NCBI GenBank assembly: GCA_024516035.1
Contig: CM044965.1
Coordinates: 644,683-708,682, forward strand
Source of the DNA: Bactericera cockerelli
Lineage: Eukaryota; Arthropoda; Insecta; Hemiptera; Triozidae
Length of the DNA: 64,000 bases
Direction of reading: 5' to 3'
Made by a program: the position numbers and the translations under genes. This document shows positions 1 to 12,965 of this stretch, one piece after another (position 1 is the stretch's first letter; every line of letters starts with the position of its first letter). The notes under the pieces were generated by a model. The model was not told the origin of the DNA, did no database searches, and was given only the letters and a program-made list of their open reading frames with translations.

Positions 1-215
1 ATATTAGTTAAAAGTTTATATTTTGTTAGTTAAAAATCATTATAATAATTATTATAACAATAGTGAACAATCACGAATTTGGTAGGTAAACACACTAATT
101 TTCTTTAAAAAAATATATTTTTTTATTTAAAACAATTGTTATTATTATATTAATTAATTATTAAAACTAATTATTATAAATAATTAATTAAATTAAACTA
201 AATAGTTAGTAACAG

Positions 216-681
216 AAAAAAAAACTCTCAAAAAAAAAGTTACGTCTGTACACGCGCGATGAAAAAAAATCTCACATTTCAGACCGATCTGAACTTTTCG
301 CCACGTCACGGCCAACAGAAATTGAAAATAGCTCAAGGGACTGTGGATACATCTAGATAAACATATTATCAACAGCTACTCCAGGTCCCTACAGGTTAGG
401 ACCAATATCGATCAAGTTCTAGCGTTTTTGCCGAGCGTGTGAGAATTTTTCCCTATGTGCGTGTACTCACGGGTTAATATCCCAGCAATGTCTTATTTTT
501 GCCTATAATTCCGCCACTGGCCGCTGCTAACATTAAAGCAGCTACTCACTTTTGCTCACGAGGTATGAGTGGACCCCGAACACCCAAGTACAAAGCAGAA
601 AAAATCCTGCCCCGCTGGGGATCGAACCCAGGTCACCGTGCGTGCAATGCCTAGCGCGCTAACTTACTCGGCCACGGTGAC
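216..681 (-). mobile_element. tRNA-derived SINE, minus strand
   Basis: Read on the minus strand, the head (681-about 607) has an A-box (CGTGGCCGAGTAAGTTAGC) and a B-box (GGTTCGATCCC). A body of about 380 bp follows, ending in T/A-rich runs near 216-240. The body contains TGAGTAGCTGCT (minus, 549-538), a 12-mer also found in the body of the SINE at 16688-17075. This suggests that two SINE families with different heads share a core. Confidence 0.7.
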
Positions 682-2410
682 TACTGTATTTATTGTTTAA
701 GGAATAATCACTCAATTTCCTAAAATAAAAATAATTAATTTATCTTCCTAGCCTATTTCAATTCTTGCAAGCTCCAAGTCGTATTATATGTAGAGCTTTC
801 ATCTTGCTTCAAATATCATCTTGGAAATTGATCTTTTTCAAAATCTTCAATAATCCAAGCGTCCACTGTACTTGCAGTATTTTAACCTCAAAGTCTACAG
901 ACTCTGATTTTTTTCCAATCAACAAAGGTCAGGAACTTTAGTTAACATACTAGCAGACTAGCTGGTCACCCTGTAGAGTGTATACAATGCTATACACACT
1001 GTTATACATTGCAATACATACTTATGGATCATAATTTACGTTTCGAGCGCGCATACAGAGCAAGTTCACGCCTCTGAGGGTCCCAGGCCGCGACAGTGTT
1101 GCCAGACATAGCGTCTCCTCTAGATATACTGGAGGCAGGGAATTCCAAGCGGAAAATGAGAGACTTCTTGAAGTATGAGGTAGGTGGATAAGGGAACTAA
1201 GATCTTACTCTGCAAGAACGGGATAGTAATATTATCCGTAAGTTCTCAGCTGCTAATTTTCGACAAATACAGAGATTTCTCGCATTTTAAATAGTTCAAC
1301 TACATATTAAAACCACAAAGAATAACAGAGCTTACTTTGAAAGAAATGAAGGATTTAATGAAACAAAGAAAATGCAATATTTTTTACGGAGGAAATATGA
1401 AAATGATTTGGCAACACTGGTAGCGAAACTCTCGCGACCTCCAGAGAAGCAGGAGATGGCAGGACGACCTGACTGGCTTGTTGTGAGGTTAATTTACGAC
1501 TCGGGTACCTGGGTCGCGCCCAGAACTTAATTTAATAAGAATATTAAGTTAAGTCTAATTCCGAGGGTGGAATCTCCTCCTCATTATAAATAATCTCAAG
1601 ACTGACACACTTTTGATCTGTGATGGTTTAGAAAATATGAAACTGAGGCAATATTTTTAGCACAATAAGTAATTAGAACTAGAATATTCTAAAATTGTAA
1701 GATTCTGCACAGAAAAAGGATTTCACCGGTATCATCGGACAAGATGCAAAATAATACTTAGATGCAATAGTAAAAAATTTTGGACTATGATAGTAAAATA
1801 GATAAGTTTTTACATTTTTATAACTATGCTTTATACGGACGTTCAACCCAAACAAAACACAACTATTAGACACTTGGGAAACACAAAACATCCACTAAAC
1901 ATGCATAGTATTAGTTTGGAGAACTTCTGGAAGTCATCGGAATAAACAGACGACGTAGAATATTGACACCAGATAAATTATCTCCCAGGAGAAATACAAT
2001 AATTTAAATTTATTAAAACAAATGAAATACATCATCAGCTTGTTGTTTACAATTTATCAACACAGTCGTGTCACCTGAATATCATAATTTTTACAGGATA
2101 CTACAAAAACTTTGAAAAGGTGAACATTGAACTTGTAAAATCAAGTGATGTACTTTCAATGTAATCAGGTCTATTAAAATAAGATTCAAAAGAAATGCTT
2201 CAGGTGAAATTTATCGAAGAAATTCTTAAAAATTTCCTTAGAAATGTAGGAAATTTATTTTAATTTTTCAACCATTTTTACCCGGAAATAATTTGTTCCT
2301 GGATCTTTTAAGGTCGAGGAGTCTTGATCTTTTCCTCAGAATTAAAAAAAAAATATTAGTTTTTTAAGTACAATTATTGTCTGTACCCATTAATTTATAA
2401 TGTAAATCAA
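682..2410. other. Non-coding stretch
   Basis: AT-rich, with the possible inverted-repeat element at 1094-1419. It contains CACCCTGT at 967, one of nine dispersed copies of this octamer. No gene is supported. Confidence 0.7.
1094..1419. mobile_element. Possible 326-bp inverted-repeat element (MITE)
   Basis: CAGTGTTGCCA at 1094-1104 is matched by its exact reverse complement TGGCAACACTG at 1409-1419. Ends of the form CAGTGTTGCCA resemble the termini of hAT-type elements. I see no clear 8-bp target duplication, so the call is tentative. A 26-codon open frame on the minus strand near the left end is probably chance. Confidence 0.4.
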
Positions 2411-2690
2411 AGCCAGCGTCGATGGCATGTTGAATACACCGGTTCCCTTCAGAACACCGAAGTTAAGCGACATCCAGCGAGGTTAAGACTTGGATGGGTG
2501 ACCATTCAAATTCTAATTCTCGTGACGCTGGCTTTTCCCGGCCCCACTCAGGCTGGGTGAGGTCAATGTGAGTAGCAGGTTTGTGAGTTTCCTGCGAATG
2601 GAGGGTAAAACCCCCGTCGTGATATGACCATGGCAGTTGAAAGCGACGTTAAACCCCACTTAAAAAAAAACAAAAAAAACAAAAAAAAAA
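2411..2690 (+). mobile_element. 5S rRNA-derived SINE (SINE3-like)
   Basis: The head resembles 5S rRNA. It has GCCAGCGTC at the start and its complement GACGCTGGC near 2524, forming the closing helix. It also has the internal promoter boxes CACCGAAGTTAAGC and TTGGATGGGTGACC. The body (about 2534-2665) ends GCGACGTTAAACCCC and is followed by an A-rich tail. A functional 5S gene would end after the head, so this is a retroposon. Similar copies occur at 8881-9075, 12880-13836 and 13833-14056. This is the most intact copy. Confidence 0.85.
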
Positions 2691-5600
2691 GTCTTGAGAA
2701 GTTTCAATTTTCTGTTTATCACTAAATCATCTTTTGGAGCTTTTCTCTACAAACTTAGGATAGCACCTCAGAAATTGACTTGTTCAAAATCGAAAATTTC
2801 CACTTACATTAATTCCCTGTACATACACAACATCATTGAGCTGACCTTTACGAGACGAGAGATGATAGATACGGACTTATTCAAATGTACAACCAAGCCG
2901 TCTCCTTATGTAAATTCTGGCTAATGGAAAAATTTGGAGCACGTTTCATGAGAGACTCACCCGCCTTCCAACATACAGGACATTCAGAACAGGATTGAAA
3001 AACAAATGAACAATCTACCTGTCGATACATATGTAGTAAAAAATGTCTCGAGAGAAAAGGATTTTAAGTACTTTTAAACAAGGATAATAAGGACTCTTGA
3101 AATTTCAAGTTTTGAAAAGTGTCATAGTTCAATTTTTACAACACTAGAGAGAAATTTGCCTATTATTAGATTAGTTGAGCTTTTTCTAACGTTATTTTAT
3201 TTCTGTATGCCTGGATATGGTTTTTAAGATCTTTACGGGGAGTTCCGGCAGCTTTCTGGAAGTTTTCAAATAGTTGAAAATTATGCTAAATCCTATGATT
3301 TATAAAATGTATTTTTTTTAAAAATAAAATGTGATAACATGGCATTTTGAAATACTTTGGAATTATCTGAAGAAACAAATTCCGTAGAATTTTATCAAAA
3401 TGAAATAGCAAATAATGAAACTTCTGGATCCATGCACAAAAGAAAAGTTACCTCTCAGACCGCCTATGTCTTTGGCTGGATGCAAACAACTTTCAAAAGA
3501 TCTTGCTGCTTTGATTGCTCGATTATTAAATAAATTGAATATAATCCGCAGGAGATAACGATCTGATGGTGTAATAAATATCAATAATAAAGAGTTACCT
3601 CCTTATAGATCAAATATATTCCACAGAATCAGCTGATATCAGGAGCACTAGATCAGACTTCTGTGAGCAACCCAGCATTAATTACGATTGATTTAAAATT
3701 TAAATAGGGTATTTAACTACATAGTTATCAATACTATTTATTTATTGTGTCAGCCTTTGCTCTGTTGTATTGAATACTTTAATGTAATTATTTTACAAAA
3801 CCTAAAACCCTGAAATTGTTATACCTCTGCTAACGGTAGAACACTGGCATGTCTAGGTTCTAATGTTCTAGCAACTAATTTATCTAGCATTAAATTTTGA
3901 TAAGAAGTAGCAGAATGTTTATCAATATCAAACCTAGCTGATCAGTCTTGAGTTTATACAGAAAACATAATTTCATGTAATTTAGAATAGCACTTTTAAT
4001 TTGCAAAGACATCCAAATAATGTAAGCACAATGTAGTTTGTTACAAATTCAATAATCATAAAAGTCGGTAAAGTAATAATGGAATTTCATTTCATAGAGT
4101 CAATACACTCAGAGAATATGCTCGTACTATGTACATACAGTTCAGGAGTTCTGTTCTCAAGAGTCATGTAAATCATGCAAATATAATTGCACATAATACA
4201 GGCTTACATAACCGACACAACGCTTCGTAACAACGACCTGAGTCAGTGTTATGAAAGTGTGATGCATGCTGATAATATTAACAATACTTTATTTTCTGTA
4301 TATTATATTTCTAAATCATAAATTTTCATTGATAGCGAATGACGCTGAAACGAAATTCAGTAGATGATATTTATTCAGTAACCCAAAATGAACTTACTAT
4401 GCCGAATATGTTGTATATGATCAGTATGAGCATGTCTTCCATCTAGTGAAATGATAAAGTCATAGGTAGAATCTTCATTGAAATCCAGGAAATTAACACA
4501 TGAAGTGGTGCTCTGCAATAACTATAGGAATCAAGACTGGAAGAAATGACAGTCATATCGCGAGAAGGCCTTTAAAACGAATGTCCTTATATGTTAATTT
4601 CACCCAAACTCTCACTTTTCGGAATGTTTCATCAAAGCCCAGTCCAGTCGGTTAGAACAAGGAGCTGACGAGGACAAGAGACTGCAGAATGACGATGACG
4701 GACTTGGCATAATCAGAGACGCAAGAGACAATGGCGAATAAATTGCAAACTTTAAGCAGATTCTTCTATATAAATTATATAAAGTTCCTATAGTAAATTA
4801 TAAACAGATTGTATATAATTTCTTTGCGAGAGGTCCAAGATTATTCACAGAGGATCTCCGCTGAGCCCTTTGATTCCAAAATGGTCACTGTCATCATCAT
4901 TATTGTTATTAGAAGATGTCATCACAAATGTTACTATCCTAGATAGTGAGGGAATCCCTCAGAACTTTAAGGAATCTAGAAATAGTCAAAGTCTTTCAGA
5001 ATCATAATCAATATTTTTAAAAAGATGATGTTCACTCTTGAGATAAAAGTTGTGAAATTGTTGAAGCGTCAGTGGTAAAACAGGAAAGAACATTGTTTTT
5101 GGTATCTCCAGAGCAGATCATACATTTTAGCTTTTCTTTACTGGCTAAAGAGATATCCTTTGAGAAGTCATTATTAAACCATTGATGGTTGTCGGTATTA
5201 TAAATGCAAATCCTCTGGCAAGCGGTTTCTGCAGAATCAAAGGCATCATGAAAGTCAACAGGAATATTAAATTACAAATAATTATCAATGGCGAATACAA
5301 ATATGGTCAAAACTAAGCATAAGTAAAATAGATAAAGCGAATTTCCCTCTCTCTCTTGTTAATATAATTTCTATTCTATTCTATTCCGTATTCTTGTGTT
5401 TTGATTAGGAAGAAGGCATATAAATAGCGCAGGCTTTTGATTTGAACAAAAGCGACTGCGTAGACCTAAGATTGATTGGCTCTTGTCAATGTCAGAGAGC
5501 TCTTATGCAAATGTGTTTGGAGCACGGCTCGGGAGACTTTGCTGAGGGGAAATGAGAGTTACAAAGCTGATGCTATGTAAAAACTTGATTGTTAACAAAG

Positions 5601-6890
5601 TTAAACGTTAAGGCTCGTTCAGACAAAAAGTAGAAAAATATGATCGAAATAGACAGAAATCTAAATTATTTCCCATTCTCACTTTCTTATAAATATTTCT
5701 AGTTAAGCCAAAATTTCTAAAAGATCACCAAAATTTAGATTATTCTCCTGGGTTATGAAAATATTTAAACTTAATATTTCTTAGAACAACGTCAAACTCC
5801 ATTGTTATTAAATATATATTATTTAACTAAATTGAAAGAAAATTAATTTGTTTTCCCAGAATGATCATAATGCATATCACTTGGTTTCTTCAAGAACATA
5901 GCTCAGAATCTCTGAGGAACGTTAAACTGTACAATAAATTTGAGATCTTAGTAAACCATAGAACTTGAGCCATCCCTCGGACTCTGAGGCAGTGTTCTGA
6001 TTCACATAATTATTATTCACTTGATTGTTCGGATCAAGAAGCCATCAACTCAATCTCAGATTGTTAAACAAGTGGATCATACACACTGAGAGGCCTGCCC
6101 ATTGTTTTAACTTGGATTTTTTTTTTCTCTTGACTTTATTAAATAAAAATGATAAAGCAGAGAAGTTGTATGTTAAAATAAACTATAAATAAAATAGAAA
6201 TAGCTTCTTGTCAGGCTCTGTGTACGCAGAGGCACTCGGTTAGAATTTAATTGATGAAACCCGAGGCATTGCATCGATCTCTTGCGGATAGCTGAGAGGA
6301 GAGTTCTCATTGATGAGCTTTCACTTTGCACTGAAAGTCCCATTACATCCCTCCATGACTGTGGTTGTCTATGGATACCTATACCAAGAAAATATGAATT
6401 CATTCAAACTACCTTCTACAACAGTAGATTGCTTTATGTCAGAAGATACTTTACTTGACTGAAGACACAAATACTAACGGTTGAGTGGAAGAAATTGCCA
6501 TAGGCAATAACCCCGCCCTTTAGCTAGGACATCTGTATATATCTTATCTCTGTAGATTATCTATTTCTTGTTTATATTGTTCTCAATTTTGTATTTTAAC
6601 TTCAATTATTTTTGACCATATTAATTTTTAAAATAATAATATCCATTTATGAAAGTGGCATCTTCTCTGAGATTCACATTTTTTGCTTTAGATATGATGA
6701 TTCCTACTTTTAAAATTTAGAGGTATAATTTGTTCATTATTATTAAGAACATTCTATGTATTGCTATGATAATTTTTTATATATATAAAAATTAATTTAA
6801 AAACAGTACACACATTGAAATCACTACAGAAACGAGAAAATCAACCTACTGAATTCTTGAAAACCAAGGGTTTGAAAATAATAAATAATG
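2691..6890. other. Non-coding stretch, intron 3 or 3' flank of zfh2
   Basis: Short open frames on both strands have no splice context or family similarity that I recognise. The minus-strand frame near 3584-3460 ends at a fair donor (GAGAG|GTAACT) but lacks a pyrimidine-rich acceptor. The only motif-dense patch is 5410-5570. Confidence 0.65.
5410..5570 (+). promoter_or_regulatory. Possible promoter or enhancer patch
   Basis: Within 160 bp there are a TATA-like TATAAATA (5419-5426), an inverted pair of TCF/Sox-like sites CTTTTGATTTGAACAAAAG (5434-5452), and a perfect POU octamer ATGCAAAT (5505-5512). The base composition is less AT-rich than the surroundings. No gene start downstream is recognisable. 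This is inference from motifs only. Confidence 0.25.
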
Positions 6891-7007
6891 CTGTCTTACC
6901 TTTTTCAGACTTTGAATATTTTGATTTGGCGCAATGCTTTAGAGACCTCCTTTGAATTTCAGAGGAAGATTTCATAGGCCATCAATAGCCTGAAAAAGGT
7001 AAAACAG
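6891..7007. repeat. 117-bp segment with 18-bp inverted ends that look like splice sites
   Basis: CTGTCTTACCTTTTTCAG (6891-6908) and CTGAAAAAGGTAAAACAG (6990-7007) are reverse complements at 17 of 18 positions. Because each end contains both a pyrimidine-AG acceptor and a complementary AAAAAG|GTA donor, the inside reads as an exon on either strand (minus: 6989-6900, 90 bp). AATG flanks both ends. All three minus frames contain stops. If spliced to zfh2 exon 3 it would give Gly-Tyr-stop. It is either a small MITE or a non-coding terminal exon. Confidence 0.5.
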
Positions 7008-7739
7008 AATGAAAAAGATTTAGTAAGATCACTTGCAACAGTCTTAACACTACTTACTGCTGAACAGCTATGTAAACCTAATATGTAAAAATCTAATAGC
7101 TTGAAAACTCAATATCCTGAAACTTCAATGTCTAAGCTTTTCCAAATAAGGAATTACCTATTAAACTATTGACTAAATTTTTGTTTTTTTTTTTTTAATT
7201 ATTAAACCAAGCTCTCGGGGACATCCCTGCAAACATTAAACTGGCTTACAATATTCAAGCCATAATACAGTAGATAACGTTTTTTTTCTCTAAAAATAAA
7301 AGTATGATTTTATTACTTCTCAATACTTCAGATATCACCCTATTTGATCTTCTCTTTGATAAACAATATAAAATTGAACCCAAACTGCAAAATCCAACAA
7401 AGGCTTCATAAAATTCCTCTTAGAGTTTCTGATGAGGTTCCCATACATCTGCTAATTTTGTAAAAGCACAAAGAGCCTTGTGATTTTTATTCTATTATCT
7501 ATCTCTACTTTTTAATTGCCTTTGATTAAAAAAATCTCCCCTAGCGAGAAACACATCGCGTTCAGAACTAAATGTCTAATTATTGTTCCTGGGTACTTAG
7601 ATAATTGTCTAGTCCCTGAGTCTTTCCAACCTTCCAGTCTTATTGTTTGTTCGTCATGTCAGATAGGAAGACACCTTGATTTTTTATGTTAGGATTATTT
7701 TGTTCGAAAAGGTGCTTTTATCATTTTTTTCCCTCTCAA

Positions 7740-8040
7740 ATACGGGGTGAAAAACGGGAGATAAAATCGAAGGGATGTCAGCTTATCACGGAGATACCGG
7801 GGACACGATGCGTCTTGCAGGATCCCTAGCCCCAAGGTGTGTCGGAGAACAATTGCTCCCCCTTGTCATGGGGGAGATGGTGTAAGCGGATATGTGAGGA
7901 CACCTCGGAGATGTGTGGGGGTGATTGAGGTCAGTGAGTGTGAGTGACCCTCATGTGCGATACGTGAGGGTGTGTAGTGTGTACATTGGGCAGGGGGTTG
8001 TTCAATGGTGTCATTGGATTATCAGGTCGAACACTGGTTT
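7740..8040. other. GC-richer block, possible conserved non-coding element
   Basis: In AT-rich surroundings this block is clearly less AT-rich, has no repeat structure that I can see, and lacks a convincing open frame (44 open codons on the minus strand, with no splice context). Such islands inside or beside developmental regulators are often conserved regulatory DNA. There is no direct evidence of that here. Confidence 0.25.
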
Positions 8041-8880
8041 TTTATGACCTAATAGCAAACCTGATAAGGGCAGTTTAATTTAAGCACGATTTAGAATATT
8101 GATACATGTATTGTTCAAATTGCTTTTTTTAAAAATGTATTTCAAACTTTTTAATAGCTATTAACATGTAACAAGGAAGTGAAATTTACTGCCTCTCATT
8201 TCATTTGTTTAATAGTGCACTTTCTCTCAAAATATTTTTACAGAAAAAAATCTGACCCATTTTATATGAACAGGGGTTATTATAAAATGTAGGTATTTGG
8301 GATTATTGATTTTTTTCTTTCCCGAAAGCTGTGGACATCCAGCAAATATTGATAATCGGATTACCCATATCTTTTACGTATTTAACATAATTGGATTGAC
8401 CGTAGTAATTATTTGTCGTTTTTTTCATCAATTAACATAGAAGTTACGAGAATAAACATGAGATTTTTTTCAAAATGTGAAAATACTCGTTAGCATTGTG
8501 CAATTCTTATTTTCATTAGGACTTGAATTTTTCCTATCGTGTTGAGGTAGGTCTGAGGTCTGTGATGAGATTCTATGCTCTTCCTTATCTTCAGGAATGG
8601 TGGGTTTCCTAATTTGTTTATTGGGACTCTAAAATATAAGTTAATACGACTCTCATATCTCCCACTTCCTGATCAGGGACAATCCAAACACAGCAAATAC
8701 AAATTCATTATTTTAATGATTGCTCCTTCTAAACTTGAGCCTCACAATTTCTGGACGGTCATTTCCTGTCAATAAATCTTTGATAGTCATTTCCTCATTA
8801 TTGATGTACCTAATGTGTCATTCATTCTTTTCTTTGGGCCTTTGCGACAAGAAATAGATTAAATTGAATTTAGATATTCT

Positions 8881-9075
8881 TTTTTTTTTTTACGTCGCTT
8901 CCAACTGCATGGTCATATCACGACGGATGTGTTACCCTCCATTCGTAGGAAACTCACAAAACTGCTACCCACCCATCCTGGGTTGGGCCGGAATGCTAGC
9001 ATCATGAAGTCTTCACCTCGCTGGACGCTGCTTAACTTTGGTGCATTCAACGCACCATCGACGGCAAAAATGCAG
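8881..9075 (-). mobile_element. 5S rRNA-derived SINE copy, minus strand
   Basis: The tail of T residues is at the left (8880-8891). The body is recognisable by the reverse complement of GTGAGTTTCCTACGAATGGAGGGT. The 5S-like head at the right carries CACCAAAGTTAAGCAGCGTCC. Part of the central 5S-like region is deleted relative to the copy at 2411. Two opposing 66-73 codon open frames here are by-products of this repeat. Confidence 0.75.
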
Positions 9076-9986
9076 ATTAACTCAATACTCTCTGAGAGGT
9101 GCGTGAGACACATCCACCATGAATTCAGATATGCCAGTAAACAAATGTGACTTTATAAATAGTGCAGGCATCACATCCACTATTTATTAACTCTTAATCA
9201 TATTTCAGATCCACTTCAAATGCATAATTCCTCATTTTTGTATAGTGCGCATCCGTAATTTAAAATCGCAGATTTCGTTACATCTTCAACTGATTTTCAT
9301 ATGTCGATTATTTTCTCTCTTAATTAAAAGAATATGTTCAACTGATCATCTGATCCTAATTCTTTTGACAGGAGGTCGCGCCTTTCATTAGCAAAACTCC
9401 CGAGTACATACCTCACAGAATTTTGAGTTCATCCATCAAACATCTTGCTGGGAGATTTTTCTTTTGATTTTTGCAATCTTCTTACTTTTTAATAAGGGTT
9501 CAACATATTCATGAGGGCTGTCACAAAGGATTGGATCTCATCTTACTCGTTGCGATTCATCAACATTTCGCCATCCGCGCTTTTGATTTTCTTTGATTAA
9601 CACTATTGTAACTTGATGGGAGACATGAAGGATGTCTGAGATGAAATAAATTATGACAGGGATGAGAGTCGAAGGCTAATCGTCCGTGCTGATCTTGCAC
9701 TGCTATCCCTGGTAGGAATTGGGACGTAACGGATGGATCTTTTGAGCTTTTCCGTCCATGTAACTTTACAATTAACTCAAAATTTGAAATATACTGTCGA
9801 GCTTGTGAAAATATTGTACTTCTAACGGTCTTCCCTCATATACCACACACTATAGTTTCGTTATAGTCTGATATAGTTTCGTTATTCAATTGGTCTCCTC
9901 AATATTTAAAATTGAACCTGCTGTATTGTATCGTACTATAAACATAAATTATCTATAACATCCTGTCTTGATTTTCTTAATTTCAG

Positions 9987-10049
9987 AAATATTTTCCTGT
10001 TTTCCAAGCTAATCATCGGAGTACAGTATTGTCACCAGCAATTCATAAG
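9987..10049 (+). other. Exon-like 63-bp sequence, plus strand
   Basis: A pyrimidine-rich TTTTCTTAATTTCAG acceptor precedes exactly 63 bp, followed by AAG|GTAAGT, a consensus donor. Frame 1 is open for all 21 codons and reads KYFPVFQANHRSTVLSPAIH then K. I do not recognise the peptide. Frame 2 is also open, so coding is not proven. It could be one exon of a plus-strand gene or non-coding RNA overlapping the 3' side of zfh2, or chance. Confidence 0.35.
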
Positions 10050-10740
10050 GTAAGTTCTTTTAATTATGTAAAACTAAGCCCCACTGAAAAATGAGAAATC
10101 ATACTAGTTGGGATTGTACTCAGAATGTCCCTTCTCTCAAAGGTCGGTTACCTGTTTTCATGTTGTTATTTGTACAACGCTCCTATGTTCCAGCCAGATT
10201 GTTACAGCGTTACTTTTTGTAACGGAAGATTAAATTTTATTAATTCCGCTGTTGTTCTTTTTTTATTCTCATCGGAATATTATTGAATATTCATAGATTT
10301 CTTCTCTCTCCTTTGATTAACAATAGGAGACTCTAATAATACATACGTTCATGTGATTTGTAATATTGATCGGCAATCGTGTTGGTTGTGTGAATACGTA
10401 GGTATTGTCATGATCAGAAAAAAGGGTTAAAAAATTTGGGAATTTGATTTTACAAGGGCTTTGGCTGTTTTAGCTTTGTGAGGGTTATGATTTTCCCAGA
10501 AAGTTAATGCAAAGATGCATGTAGTGACGAGTATGTATATTTGCAATTAAAGAAACTAGGATTGATCAAAGGATGAATTGAGGTAAGATGCAGTGACTGT
10601 TAAAAAAAAAAACGCTTGCATACGAGTCTGCAACCATTGGGACATTTTCATCTTTACTATTCAAGGTCTAAAACTTAACTGACCAAATTTCGTTATTGTG
10701 CGCATGACACATACTTTTTCTCTTCTCTCTTTTTATAATT

Positions 10741-10829
10741 TAATATTTCGTTACATAATTTCGTTACATAATTTCGTCAAATAATTTCGTTACATAATTT
10801 CGTCACATAATTTCGTTACATAATTTTGG
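10741..10829 (+). repeat. 13-bp tandem repeat, about 6.5 copies
   Basis: Units of TAATTTCGTTACA start at 10756, 10769, 10782, 10795 and 10808, with a longer first unit at 10741 and a decayed last one. Variants are limited to a few positions. It is a short minisatellite with no other feature. Confidence 0.9.
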
Positions 10830-11664
10830 TTATGTGCCAGAGCAAAGACATGAAAATGTCAAAAACTAGGTGAGTATCTATCAATCAATCAATCGATCAA
10901 ATAAAAAAGAAAATTTACTATATTCGAAAAGATCAAGAATCATAGATTACAAGAATCACAATACGATGTTAAACACTGTGGTAAAGCCATCAAAGTGACC
11001 TTCAACAACTTCACAAAATTATAAATAAATAAAATTCTCCATTGAGGAGGAGAAAACGTAATACATGATATTAAGGTTGTTATTTAAATGGTTCAAGTCC
11101 CATTAGAAAAAAAAATGCAAAGTTGGAAAATAAATGGATTTATAATGAAAAAAATGTGAAGAAAATTGAATTTAGCTACGTCGAAGAATCGAACTTGGAA
11201 TCTTACAAGGACCAAAAAATAAAATAAACAATGCACACATTTTTTAATGATGAAAAAAAAAAAAAAATGCGGAAGAAACAAAGATGGCGGGTGGCCTTTG
11301 ATTATCAACCCTCCCTCTGTTTATTTTGGAGATTATTTTTTTGCAACATGGGTTATTTACATTATTTCAAAAAGGGATATCTGAGAAGCATGCTAAAGTA
11401 AAGGGTAAATTATGGTTAGGGGTAAGAAGGGCGACCCTTTTTAGGGGAACCTTTCAAAATGTATGTAGAGGAAGCCTTATTTCTAGACTTTTGTACCTGT
11501 CTCGTTTCATTTTCAATAGTGATGCAGGTTCTGTTTGGTATTGTGTTTTCATTAATTTTGGAAAGATCTATTTTTAAGCTTTTTCATATTCTTTTGCTCT
11601 ATAATTTCAACTTCGTCAAATTTCTTATTCACGCCAAATCAAGGTATCCTTGATACTGTTCTTT

Positions 11665-11930
11665 CCTTATTCTCTCTTTTTGTGTCTCTCTCTCTCTAAT
11701 CACTCTCTTCTCTCTATATTTCTTACCAACCTTTCTTCTCTATAGCCCTCTCTTCCTCCTATCTCTCTCTCCCTCCCTCTGCCTATCTTTCTTCCTATCT
11801 CTCTCTTTCTCTTTATTTCTTACCTCCCTTTCTTTCTTCCTCTCTTCCCTATTTCCCTCTTTTTTTTCTCTCTCTTTATATATTCTTAACTCCCTATCTT
11901 CCTCCGTCTTTTTTCTTTCTCCTCTTTCTC

Positions 11931-11967
<37 letters not shown>

Positions 11968-11995
11968 ATCTCTCTTTTTTCTCCCTTTCCCTATT
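11665..11995 (+). repeat. Long polypyrimidine (CT)n tract
   Basis: About 330 bp are almost pure C/T on the plus strand, with a perfect (CT)n core near 11936-11963. A shorter tract of this kind lies at 14318-14430, and a (CT)n at 44886-44912. Open frames across these tracts on either strand are composition artefacts. Confidence 0.9.
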
Positions 11996-12784
11996 CACTC
12001 CCTCTTGACTCCATCCACCTCCTTGTTCGCAAAGACCCGATAAATTTCTCTAATTCGCCCATCCAGTTTCTCTCCTTGCTCGTAAGTAGTTAACGCCAAT
12101 GCCCCGGAGACCATCAGAATTTTCATTGTTTATCTTTCTTTTTTACGTGAGCATCTTTATTTATTTTATTTTTTATCCTCTCTCTCTCCTCTCCCTCTTC
12201 CTATGGTTGGATATTATGATAGATCTTTGTTTCTTTCATATTCGGGCGCCCCCAGGCAAATTAGAGTTCCTCGCGCTCTAACTAACACGTATAAATATTA
12301 TATACATAGATGTTATGTGCGTATAGGTTTATGTATTGGGGAGGAAAACATAAACAGAATGTAGATATATATATGTTTTAAAGATAGTTCTGCTCCGGAA
12401 CCGCTTTCGCCTCACATCAGGGCACTTTACCTTACATCTATACCATTCCGGATTCCGGAAACGGAAAAACTCGGTCAGAATTTTCCATCACTCTTGTGAT
12501 CAACACAAATATGACCACACAAACCTTTTCCGCTGTCTCATTTCCATAAGAGATCGAGGAACACCAGATAAATTATCACAATAGCGAAGATAATCTGGCA
12601 GTTTATTGTTCAGATTGCATTTGCATATCGCCAGAACCCTTGTTCGTATGAACCTGAGGTGCTGTCGCAGCCCGGTGTGGGGTAAGTCAAGAGTGAAATT
12701 ATTCAAATTTCCAACAAATTTACCTTTTGTCACGTGCGAGGACCATTTTCCAGATGAATACAGAGGGGGGAGGAAGGGGGGGGG

Positions 12785-12868
12785 GGGGGGGGGGTTGAAC
12801 CTAGGTTCTGGGTTCGTGCCTGCAAGGCGGCAAGATTTATGTTCCAAACTTTCTCCTGCTTGAGCCAT
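12785..12868 (-). repeat. tRNA-like retroposon fragment next to a poly-G tract
   Basis: On the minus strand this reads TGGCTCAAGCAGGAGAAAG (A-box-like) and then CTAGGTTCAACCC (B-box-like), ending in a run of C (plus-strand G run 12765-12794). A comparable arrangement, a poly-G run directly followed by a stretch whose reverse complement starts GGTGGCTCAGACG, occurs at 15211-15303. Both may be ends of the same SINE type. Confidence 0.45.
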
Positions 12869-12965
12869 TTTTGAGCAACCTTTGTATCCGTCGGATCACT
12901 GAAGTTAAGCAACGTCCAGCGAGGTTAAGACGTCGTGCGTGACCACTCAAATTCAAACCCTCGTC

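Noticed and set aside
2411..2530. Functional 5S rRNA gene
   Set aside because: The 5S-like part is diverged and continues into a retroposon body and A-rich tail. Similar copies are nearby.
12500..12868. 122-codon minus-strand open frame with a proline run
   Set aside because: It is produced by the poly-G tract and tRNA-like repeat. The low-complexity proline run is the G run read backwards.
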